Below the pieces are notes generated by a model that saw only the letters and a list, made by a program, of their open reading frames with translations, was not told where the DNA came from and made no database searches. Below are positions 55,584 to 64,000 of a DNA stretch of 64,000 nt, one piece after another. Position 1 is the first letter of the stretch. The number at the start of each line of letters is the position of its first letter. This DNA is from Berberis thunbergii (taxonomy: Eukaryota > Streptophyta > Magnoliopsida > Ranunculales > Berberidaceae). The translations under genes were made by a program, and so were the position numbers. The stretch lies in the NCBI GenBank assembly GCA_003290165.1, contig QNQO01000200.1, positions 186,001-250,000 of the forward strand, in the 5' to 3' direction.

Positions 55584-56862
55584 AAACTAGACTATAAGAT
55601 TGGTATGGGTGCAAATGATCTTCAGATTTTAATTGATGTCTTTATTAGCCAACATGTGAATTAGCTCTTTGTTCCAGAACAAGAAGTATTAGAATCGATG
55701 AAATGAGAGAGTTTTCGAGGAAAAATCTTTAATGTTCATTAAATTATAAATTAAAAATGCTTATGAACACTAGGGTGTCGACGGACTACGAATATTAAGT
55801 AATTTTTTATTTTATTACAATAGTTTAATAATAAGATAAAAATTATAATTGAATTTCTATACAAAATAATTATATATAATTTTGAAAGTCGATGTATAGT
55901 TTATAAATATAAGAGGCTTCAAATAAATTATGTTAGGAGCTTAAATATAATTAATAAATGTTCGAGAAGAGTGATTTTTATTATAAAAGTTTGAAATGTG
56001 GAGGATAAAACGAGAATCCAAAAGTCAGAAGTATGGGCCATTTTATAATTTCTGTACAATTGTGTCGCCAGACAGAATAGCGATTATCCTACAGGCTAGC
56101 TCTAGCATACAATTCACAGGAAATAACACAAGAGAATCGCCCAAAACACAGAGAAATATCTCTAATGTCAATTCAAAATTATGCAAATCAAAAGTATCTC
56201 TAAAGTCAGCTCACAAGCCGGGCTTTTTAGCTAAAACTCGTGATTATTAAAATTTTACCAAAAATAGCAAAACCCCAATAATTGAAGATGATTATTGCAA
56301 TTGATATCTTTTAAGCCGAGGACTCATCTTCAATTTTATATTTGGTGAAAATTTTGTGACTTGCATGTTGGTTCTACTAGCCACCACAAAGGAAGAGTTC
56401 AAGGTCGATTGTTACTCATGTGTTTTCTGAAGATATCATCATAAAATCTCGAATACTCATTTGCCAAGGCGGAGGAGAATGTGTAATATCGGTTATTTTT
56501 TATTTAATATTTAATTGGGCAGTCCATATTAAGGTCCCATTAGGAGTATGAGTCCAATTAGAATTATGGATTCAATTCAAGTAGGAGTTAGGGTTCTACT
56601 TTGTTTAGGAATTAGTTGCTTGCTTAGCAAGCTTTTGTCAATTACAATCATTGACCAATGTAATGGAAAAAATTTTTGAACTGTGATAGTTAATTGAATT
56701 TGTAAAACTTTGTCAGAATCAAGTTTCAATTATGTTTGGTTGATAGCTTCCACCTAACGTATAGTAAATCTAAAATACCTTTTAAGTACAAATTGATTTA
56801 TCATCTTCAAGAAAAGAACAAACCACCATATCAGCATCAATGCCTTTTAATGAAATGGCTCT
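55584..56862. other. Gene-free AT-rich interval, possible LTR start
   Basis: No coding region. Near 56,466-56,480, AAGGCGGAGGAGAA followed by TGTGTAATATCGG resembles a polypurine tract and LTR start of a decayed LTR retrotransposon, but no partner LTR was found. Confidence 0.35.
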
Positions 56863-56938
56863 CTCCACCCTCTATTTGGTATTTGTTGAATACAAATGGG
56901 GCTGCTAGGATGAACCCCGGTGCTTCCAGGGTTGGGGG
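56863..56938 (+). pseudogene. RNase H fragment interrupted by the hAT element
   Basis: IWYLLNTNGAARMNPGASRV resembles the start of the LINE-type RNase H domain (usually NTDGA...NPG..G.GG), with Asn in place of the first catalytic Asp. The hAT insertion at 56,939 cuts this segment. The sequence after the element (from 61,348) continues from the duplicated GTTGGGGG but is quickly lost. Confidence 0.5.
56931..56938. repeat. 8-bp target duplication (left) of hAT copy B
   Basis: GTTGGGGG, identical to 61,348-61,355. Confidence 0.9.
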
Positions 56939-57068
56939 CAGGGGAGGATCTAGGATTGCAAACAAAGGGGGGCAAAAAAATTATAGATAATTTAATTTCT
57001 AAAATAAATAGATAAATATGATTAAAATATAGTTTTAAAAGTGTTACAAGATAAACATACATACTGAG

Positions 57069-59458
57069 TCAATGTAGATGCACTGTAGATTTAGGTAAAA
57101 GCTCTCTGCGGGTTTTCATGTTCTGGTAATGCTGCATAATCACCTCATCATCGATGCCATTAAATACATCTTTCTCAACATATGTAATCAAACTATCTGT
57201 CATCCACTGATCACCCATACGATTACGTAATCGATTCTTGACAATCTTCATAGCAGAAAACGTTCTCTTGACACTGGCAGTTGCAACTGGTAATATTAAG
57301 GCTAAAGTAATAAGCCAATAGACCAAAGGATACAAAATATTTTTTTTTGTCCTTACCATCTTCTCAGCAAGATTGCTAATTCCTGTCAAATTCAAGAACT
57401 CGCTATTCGACCTCACATCAACGATAAATGTCTCCAACTGATTATCAAGAGCATCAAGTTGTACTTCTGAGAAATCACTTGGATAAAACTGAGCAAAACA
57501 AATCAATTTCCCTTATCAAAATTCGAGAAGAAATCATTTGGACTCAAGCATGAAAGACATAAAAGCAATTCAGTATTCACTTCATTGAAACGATTGTTGA
57601 GCTCTTGAAGTTGCAAATCAATCACAACATTAAATAACTGAACCCGATAACGATGCATGTTTGTCACCTTTTCAACATTACGTCTTGACCGTCCCCGAGC
57701 AACATAAAATTTATCCAGGTTAGGCATTTCTATAACATGTTTGCTACAAAATAAGGAAACTTCGCTTAGCAAATTATTCCATCCATCATCTCGCATCGAC
57801 TGGAAGCGTTTCTTAGCTACTATGACCAAACTCATGGCATTCACAATATCTTGATCATTTCTTTGCAATGCTTGTGACAATTCATTTGTGATCCTAATGT
57901 ATTTTTCATCAAATGAAGTCCAAATGCAATATCAAAAGACAGTAGTGAATCTAATAAAGTGCATGCTTCAACTCTTTGCTCAGCATATTTTGAGGTCTCC
58001 TTAATGCACTCAAGCACATCGATGATAGAATTGAACAACTTAATCAAGCTTATCAAAGTATTGTAATGTGAGCTCCAACGTGTATCTCCGGCTTTTTTAA
58101 GAGTTGATTGTTGATTTTGGCCACTTCCACTTGCAAGTTCACCACTTTCAAGTGCTTTTAGAGTGTTAATAGATTGTGCTTCTAAAAGAATATCATGACG
58201 CTTACATGAGCCATCAACCACATTCACAACCCTCGTGATCAAAGAGAATAATAAAACAATGAAATCCTCATTCTTTGCAACGGCAATAAGTGCTAATTGA
58301 AGTTGATGTGCAAAGCAGTGAATATAAAATGCACTTCCATTCTCTTTTAAGATTAATGCTTTAAGACCGTTGAACTCATCTTGCATATTGCTTGCCCCAT
58401 CGTACCCTTGGCCACGTAGTCTTGAAATGCTTAACTTGTGCTTGGAAAATAAAACGTCAATTGATGCCTTTAGGGATAGAGCAGAAGTGTCAGAAACGTG
58501 TGCAATACCTAAAAGTCTTTCAATCACATGCCCGTGTTTGTCCACATAACGGATCACGGAAGCCATTTGCTCTTTAATTAATACATCACGAGCTTCATCA
58601 ACTAATATGGAAAACAAAGAATCTCCAAGGTCTTGAATGATAACATTTGTGGTTTCGGTTGCACAAGCATTCACAATATCTTTTTGAATTTTCGGTGCTA
58701 TTAATTTGAGATTCCCAGGACATTTATCCAAAGTTACCCTTTTGATGTCTTTATTGTGATCACCAAGAAAATGTAACATTTCCAAGAAATTCCCTCGGTT
58801 GTTTGAATCACAAGATTCATCATGACCACGAAAAGCTAATCCCTGTCGGAGTAAGAATCGAATACAAACAACAGAAACATTTAGACGAACCTTGTAATCA
58901 TTTCGAGCTTCATTTGTTTGCTTAATCACAACAGCCCGAAGATGTTGTTGTTGATTCATTAAAGTTTCACAATTACTCCATGCGTGATTGTGATAACTGT
59001 TAGACCCTCCAACATGTGTTTGTAACTTATCCTTTTTCTTCCAATTGGTAAATCCTTCAACGACAAAAGCATCACAAATACCCACATGCTCTTTACTCTC
59101 AGATCTAAAAAGGTAGCAACACAAGCAGTATGCAGCCTCGTTCTCTATGCTATACTCTAACCATGTAGGGAATTCATCAAACCATGAAGGATTGAAACGC
59201 CGTAAGACTTTTCCTTGCAAAGTTTGCTTAAAGTTATGTGTCCGAGGTTGGCAAGGACCTTTTTGCAAGTATGTTCTTCTAATTTCATCCCTTATGTTGG
59301 GATGATACTCCTTGATTGACTTACGTAATCTAGGGTCTGTTGGAAGAGTTTTTGGATCAAACTTAGTCTCAATACAACTCCTTATCAGACCTATCAGTGA
59401 CAGCCTGAGCAGTAGAACTAGAACTCACATTATTTATTCTTTTAAAGTATCTATCCAT
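57069..59458 (-). pseudogene. hAT transposase (TTF-zinc-finger/DUF4371 type), copy B, frameshifted
   Basis: Starts at 59,458 (MDRYFKR, intact CAG where copy A has TAG), then a ~20-bp deletion near 59,383 shifts the frame. The long open part (59,268-57,841) holds the TTF finger (AAYCLCCYLF), DUF4371 region, catalytic core (SILVDEARD, RGQGYDGASNM) and HCFAHQLQLALI. A 1-bp deletion near 57,891 and another near 57,509 break it again. The last segment carries the hAT dimerisation domain (LALILPVATASVKRTFSAMK). The lesions differ from those of copy A, so each copy died independently. In life the protein dimerises, binds the element ends and excises it. Confidence 0.92.
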
Positions 59459-59924
59459 CACTCGTCAGCACAAGTGCTCAAATATTTAACTACACAAATC
59501 CCAATATTCATATTAATAAATGCTATCCCAGATTCCCAAATTATCAAATTTGTAATGTAAATCAATAATTAATACATGAAAGAGAAGAAACCTTACCAAA
59601 TATTAAGAATTTGAGATAATGGCCTTTTCAACAGATGAAATTAAATACTCACTTAAGCTTTAAGGATCAAATATTCGCTTTGTCAAAGCCTAAACAAATA
59701 AAAAATTAAATTAAATTAAAAATCAAATATAAAATATTCCTATATAAAGATAACATAATAAATTAAATGCTTAAACAAATATAAAATACCTCATTAAAGC
59801 TTAAACAAATATGGTACAAAAGAAAGAAATTTACCATATATTTGAATGATTAAAATAATATTTTAAATAATTTTAAAAATAACAATCCATTCATAATTTC
59901 ATTATCTCTCTCTCATTTGTCTTT

Positions 59925-60930
59925 TTTATGAAACCCAAGTTACCCAACCAAACCAAACCCATAGCCACACTCAACCCCATTTGTCTTTTTTTTATCAAAC
60001 CCAAGTTACCCAACCAAACCAAACCCATAGCCACACTCAACCCTCACGCCTCATTTCATTATCTCTATCTCATTTGTCTTTTTTTATCAAACCCAAGTTA
60101 CCCAACCAAACCAAACCCATAGCCACACTCAACCCTATTTGTCTTTTTTTATCAAACCCTCACTTCAATCTTCTTTATCTCACTCAAAGTCAAACTCTTC
60201 ATTTCACTCAAACAGAAAGAAAGTTCTTCTCACTCAAACAGAAAGAAAGCAAGAAAGCTCTTCATTTCATTTCACTCAAACAGAAAGAAAGCTCTTCATT
60301 TCACTCAAACAGAAAGCTCAAGGTCCTCATCTCACTCAAACTCAATCTTCTTCGTCTCAGTCAAGATTCAAGCTCAAGCTCACTCTTCTTCATCTCACTC
60401 AAACTCAATCTTCTTCGTCTCAGTCAATACTCAAGCTCACTCTTCTTCATCTCAGTCAAGCTCACTCTGCATCTCACTGAGAATCAGGGAGATGAAAATC
60501 AGGGAGATCGACTTCATCAAAAGAGAGATCAATCTCCATCAGAGTTCATCAGAGTTTCTGATCTAGGTTTCGATCTCAGAAGTTTCTGATCTAGAGTTCA
60601 TATGGGTTTCAATCAGAGTTTCTGATCTAGAGTTTCGATCTTAGAAGTTTCTGATCTAGAGCTCATATGGGTTTCTCAGAAGTTTCTGATCTAGAGTTTC
60701 TGATTTCAGAGTTTCGATCAGAGTTAAGATCAGAGTTTCGATCAGAGTTTAGATCAGAGTCTGTGATTTCAGAGTTTAGATCAGAGTTTCTAATCTCAGA
60801 GTGTCGATATCAGAGTTCATCAGAGAAAGATCTGAGTTTCGATCTCTCAGAGTTCATCAGAGACAGATTTCCATCTCTCTCTGATCTCTCTCCATCTCTC
60901 TCTCTGATCTCTCTCTCGAGTTTCTGATCT
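59925..60930. repeat. Tandem and clustered repeats in the leader of hAT copy B
   Basis: Three CTTTTTTTTATCAAACCC / AACCAAACCCATAGCC units (59,925-60,160), then CTCAAACAGAAAG-type repeats (60,200-60,460), then TTTCTGATCTAGAGTTTC-type repeats (60,535-60,930). These mirror the clusters of copy A. Apparent open frames here are low-complexity and not genes. Confidence 0.8.
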
Positions 60931-61347
60931 AGGTTTTTTATTCATCAGAGAAATCCAAGGTAAGAAGAGATATTAAGATTAAAGTTGATTTTATTGTTCA
61001 ATTGTTCTGTTGATTTCATTTAGAATCTATAATAAAAAAAACTCACCTTGTTTCACAGGGATGGACAAGAAGCTATTGTTGAGGACCGAAAGCGTGGAGG
61101 CGGAGATTAGAAGCGTCAGTTGTTTTGTTTTTGTTTTTGTTTTCTTGAATTGTGATTGTGATTGTAATTGTAATTAGGGATTGTAATTATGATATGTGAT
61201 ATGTAATTGAGATTTTTGCTTTTATAAGAGGGGCAAAATAAAATTTCTAAGGGGGGCAAGATTGAAATTTTATATTACTTTGGTAGATTTTTTCAAAACC
61301 TAAGGGGGTCGATTTCCCCCCTTACCCAAGCTGTAGATCCGCCCCTG

Positions 61348-61355
61348 GTTGGGGG
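61348..61355. repeat. 8-bp target duplication (right) of hAT copy B
   Basis: GTTGGGGG directly after the terminal CCGCCCCTG. Confidence 0.9.
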
Positions 61356-61423
61356 TTTAAAGACAATATCGATGACACAATGAACAATACTACCAAAAGG
61401 TACTGGAAGAGAGTTATTCAAAC

Positions 61424-61776
61424 TTTTTTTGTTGGGTCTTTGACATTATTTATTTATTTATTAATCCATGCTCGAAGGATGCATGACTGACCCTATAGGG
61501 TTAACCAAACTAAGCCCGAAGGCTACAATATTCCATTTAATATCCTCGTCGTTCGCTCTTCCATCGCCTCCACCTTTCACAAAGACTTATTTTTGCTTCG
61601 TTCCGATCTAGTGCATCTAAAAATTGCAATTAATACCACAAGACTTATCAACGAGGGAGCGCATGTGCTCCTAATAATCTGGCAAAAACTCACAAAATCC
61701 TAGTTGGTGAATCTCAAACCTGCGACCTGTCACAAGTAGAGTGGATGTCCGACCAACTGAGCTACAGTTAGTGGAC
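61424..61776 (-). mobile_element. tRNA-derived SINE (353 bp)
   Basis: On the minus strand, near its 5' end, A box TAGCTCAGTTGG (about 61,755-61,766) and B-box-like GGTTTGAGATTC (about 61,709-61,720) are spaced as in a tRNA. The cloverleaf is not intact, so it is not a tRNA gene. The 3' end is a short T run on the plus strand (61,424-61,430). A 13-bp direct repeat GAGTT(A/C)TTCAAAC lies at 61,411-61,423 and 61,777-61,789 (one mismatch). A third similar word at about 61,819 slightly weakens this as a target duplication. Confidence 0.7.
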
Positions 61777-61836
61777 GAGTTCTTCAAACACAATGCTACC
61801 AAAAGCATGGTTATTGGTAGAGTTCTTCAAACTATC

Positions 61837-62130
61837 CACTACACCAAAAATCCCCATTAGCAACGGTTTTAAACCGTGGGGGTAACCCATTGCCACGGCT
61901 AAGAGCCGTGGGCTACTGAGGCGTCGCAAAATTCTTTTTAACGGCTATAAACCGTGGTTAAAATTTTAGCAACGGTTTTATATTCAGGACGGTTGATGCT
62001 TTAGCCACGGTTCTAAACCGTTGCTAAAAGTTTAGCAACGGTTTTAAGCCGTGGCAAGTATTAGAAACGGATTAAAACCGTGGCCAGACTTGCCACGGCT
62101 TAAAACCGCTGCTAAAATTGTAGCCACGGC
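61837..62130 (+). mobile_element. Terminal region of a CACTA (En/Spm) transposon
   Basis: Begins CACTACACCAAAAA, the diagnostic CACTA terminal repeat. Next come about ten subterminal words of the type AGCAACGGTTTTAAACCGTG in both orientations (61,861-62,130), the usual transposase-binding array. The opposite end (TTTTTGGTGTAGTG) is not in this window, so the element either runs past 64,000 or has lost that end. Confidence 0.85.
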
Positions 62131-62795
62131 TTTGCTAGTAAAAAAAATTCAAAATTTTTTTTTGTCACGGTGTTAAGTGACAATGATGCAATACAAACAA
62201 TGAAGAGAAATTACAAACTAAAGAACTTGTAATTGTAATTCTGGATTGATGACAGTAAATGGACTGGATTGTATTCAATAAGAAAACTAATTTTCTTACA
62301 AATCAAATTAATCCATTTTTCTCTCTTATCCATATACACAACAACATCCACCAAACTAATAGCACCATCTCTTCTGTCGAATCACAACAACACAATAAAC
62401 TACATAAGTGTATAACTAGATCAAGCCACAAGTAAGAAGCAGATAACTAGCTATATCCTGAAGGAGCCTCAGATCTCTGTTCGCTCCACTGTCATAAGTG
62501 TATGCTTTTGTCATCACAGCAACACTGCAAGAGAAATAATCAAGACTCATTACTAAAATTACAAGCATGACTTAAAGATGCAATTATGCCAAATCATGCA
62601 ATTTGATATGATATGTAGAATTGTTAGTGTAAATAATGAAAATTAAAAGTTGAGACCAAACTTGCACATTATGGATCTAAGTATACGTAGTGATACCAAT
62701 TTGGGTACTTAATTTTAGAAGGAGCTAAATTTCAAATTAGCATCCATAAATTGGTGAAAGATAACCAACAATAGGGTAACAGGTAGATAAAATAC
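62131..62795. other. Interval between the CACTA end and the XAP5 exons
   Basis: AT-rich, no conserved protein motif. Near 62,527, a splice-acceptor-like CTTGCAG (minus strand) precedes an open stretch that does not resemble the expected last XAP5 exon. That exon is absent from this interval. Confidence 0.45.
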
Positions 62796-64000
62796 CTCAT
62801 CCTTCTCTATTATCGCATCAGCAATGGTACGGACATCCTCATGAACATCAAAGTGAAAAAGCTGTGTAAAAAAGAAAGAAAAGTTGGATTAATGGGATAT
62901 AGCTCATGTTTATGGAGGTAGAATCTCGTGAGACATAAAAAAGAATGACAGATAACCTATATGTATGCATTTGCATATGCACACACATGCAAACAAGAGG
63001 GAGAGAGAGACCTAAACCAGAACAAAAAATTAAATGCATGTTGCCAATGGTGATTAGAGAGAGCATACATACAATGTCACAAATTTGATCAATAACTGAC
63101 ATCTTAAATCACACAACCTACATTTTCATAGTGGTATATATCAATTAAAAAAATATGTGCCACAAGCAAGCTATTTAAGGAATAACATTTAGATAAATCA
63201 AATTTTCCCATATGGCCAAAATTTGGGTTTGTTGAGGGCAGCTTATGTAACAAGGATGTGCCCCATTGATGACTAGGAGCCTTCAGTACCTCAGAGGACA
63301 ACACTAAAATGCAGGGTGTTTTTTCTTTTAATTAAGGTAAAATGTGGTTGAGATAGCTTTTGACAAAATCAAATAAAAAAGGGCATAAAGTAAAAGTAGA
63401 AAGTTGATTAGAAAACTACAAAGTTCTTCCCACGATAGAAGTGACAAAGTTGAACATTACCGGTCCACTCTTTCCCCTCGCCTTGTTGATGATTAGCTCA
63501 TAAAAACTGTGTTGCTGAACTCCAAAAAATCATGAAAAGAAACTCAAGTCAGCACACACCAAAAGAAGCAACCATATAAATCAAAAGATCATAAAGGACT
63601 CAGATGTGGAATTATGAGATCTTCTTTGACATAAAGACTGTTCTCAACTGAAGTGGTTCGAACCTCTCGAAACTCGGGTGCAAGTTGTTGTTGAACATTA
63701 CGAAGAAACTCTCCTATTGTATCACCTTTCCGCACCTGCAAATATACAGAAGAAACATTAGAAAACTTAACAAAATAAGTATGAGAAAAGAAGAGTTAAA
63801 GTAATGGAGTTATCGAAACCATAATGAAGAGAATCACTAGCCTGAATAACTCATCTATGGCCGGCACCATCCCAATAGATGTAAGTAATCTCAAGGGGTT
63901 CATCTGAAATTCACGAAGAAACCTATTAAGAACAACTCCTTGTGTTATATAATCATTTTTATTAACATAAGAATCCTTAATTACTTCGAATTCGCTCTTG
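62796..64000 (-). pseudogene. XAP5/XCT (XAP5 CIRCADIAN TIMEKEEPER-like) gene fragment
   Basis: Exons on the minus strand: 63,903-63,842 (DEPLEITYIYWDGAGHR, then TGA, VIQ), 63,735-63,604 (VRKGDTIGEFLRNVQQQLAP, EFREVRTTSVEN, YVKEDLIIPH), 63,514-63,461 (QHSFYELIINKARGKSGP) and 62,861-62,796 (LFHFDVHEDVRTIADAIIEK, DE). These match the conserved C-terminal half of plant XAP5 proteins, nuclear factors in circadian timing, light response and small-RNA/splicing control. Lesions: a TGA in place of an Arg codon, donor GC after that exon, donor CT instead of GT after IIPH, and no final exon. Introns are retained, so this is a DNA-level copy. It lies just inside a CACTA terminus and continues beyond the window. 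Confidence 0.85.

Larger units (their letters stand above)
56939..61347 (-). mobile_element. hAT-superfamily transposon, copy B, both ends present (4,409 bp)
   Basis: Terminal inverted repeats CAGGGGAGGATCTA (left) and, at the right end read inward on the minus strand, CAGGGGCGGATCTACAGC, with a perfect 8-bp duplication GTTGGGGG, as expected for hAT. The minus strand holds the leader, repeat clusters and a full-length but frameshifted transposase. It is the complete counterpart of copy A (8,253-12,162), in opposite orientation. The perfect duplication points to a fairly recent insertion. If an active relative supplies transposase, the ends might still be mobile. Confidence 0.95.

Noticed and set aside
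59928..60927. Open frames of up to 202 codons on the plus strand
   Set aside because: They are the antisense of tandem repeats in the hAT leader; the repetitive Ser/Leu/Lys sequence has no family match.
61697..61779. tRNA-like sequence with perfect A box
   Set aside because: The cloverleaf does not close and it is the head of a longer element with A tail and flanking repeat, so it is annotated as a SINE.

Overview
This is nuclear DNA of a flowering plant, almost certainly a core eudicot. It is AT-rich, has spliced genes with GT..AG introns, plant-type tRNA genes, and plant gene families (a RALF34 peptide hormone, a HECATE bHLH factor, an oil-body lipase relative, an XAP5/XCT relative). Most of it is transposon-derived. 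Only two protein genes look intact: RALF34 at the left edge (minus strand) and a single-exon HECATE1/2-type bHLH gene at 26.9-27.7 kb (plus strand). Three tRNA genes also look intact: Arg-TCT at 13.7 kb and two Trp-CCA at 17.7 and 18.4 kb. Every other recognisable protein-coding stretch is a broken gene copy or transposon/virus-derived.

Layout: 0.1-0.5 kb RALF34; 0.74-5.9 kb a 5'-truncated L1-type LINE ending in a 31-nt poly(A) tail about 270 bp from the RALF34 start codon; 5.9-6.7 kb a second, older LINE remnant; 8.25-12.16 kb a right-truncated hAT transposon; 13.2 kb a TIM23-like gene fragment; 13.7-18.5 kb tRNA genes; 18.5-26.6 kb essentially gene-free; 25.0 and 30.6 kb two related fold-back elements on either side of the HECATE gene; 33.4-42.1 kb a nested set in which a large non-autonomous LTR retrotransposon (two ~2 kb LTRs, tRNA-Asp primer site, one 369-codon ORF, no pol) lies inside the 5' LTR of a small tRNA-Met-primed element and itself carries a 104-bp SINE; 42.7-43.8 kb a compact TRIM-like element.

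From 43.9 to 49.1 kb runs a decayed five-exon oil-body-lipase (OBL1-like) pseudogene. Its first intron holds a 2.7-kb LINE derivative that has ORF1 and the 3' tail but no ORF2 and is bounded by a 14-bp target duplication. Directly after the lipase remnant comes an endogenous pararetrovirus-like (caulimovirid, petuvirus-like) block at 49.1-55.5 kb. It is arranged as a large inverted repeat of the movement-protein region around capsid/zinc-knuckle/protease sequence, and is flanked by a 58-bp direct repeat. A 417-bp MITE with a perfect 8-bp target duplication sits inside one arm.

The right end holds a complete-ended 4.4-kb hAT transposon (56.9-61.3 kb, perfect 8-bp TSD) in opposite orientation to the 8-12 kb copy, a 353-bp SINE, and one terminus of a CACTA transposon (starting 61,837). 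Past that terminus lie XAP5/XCT exons with inactivating lesions that run off the window, so they may be a gene fragment captured by the CACTA element.

The strongest candidates for something unusual are the inverted-repeat viral block (a possible natural hairpin siRNA locus), the ORF1-only LINE, and the CACTA-XAP5 association. Family names rest on recognisable motifs read directly from the sequence. No similarity search was run.
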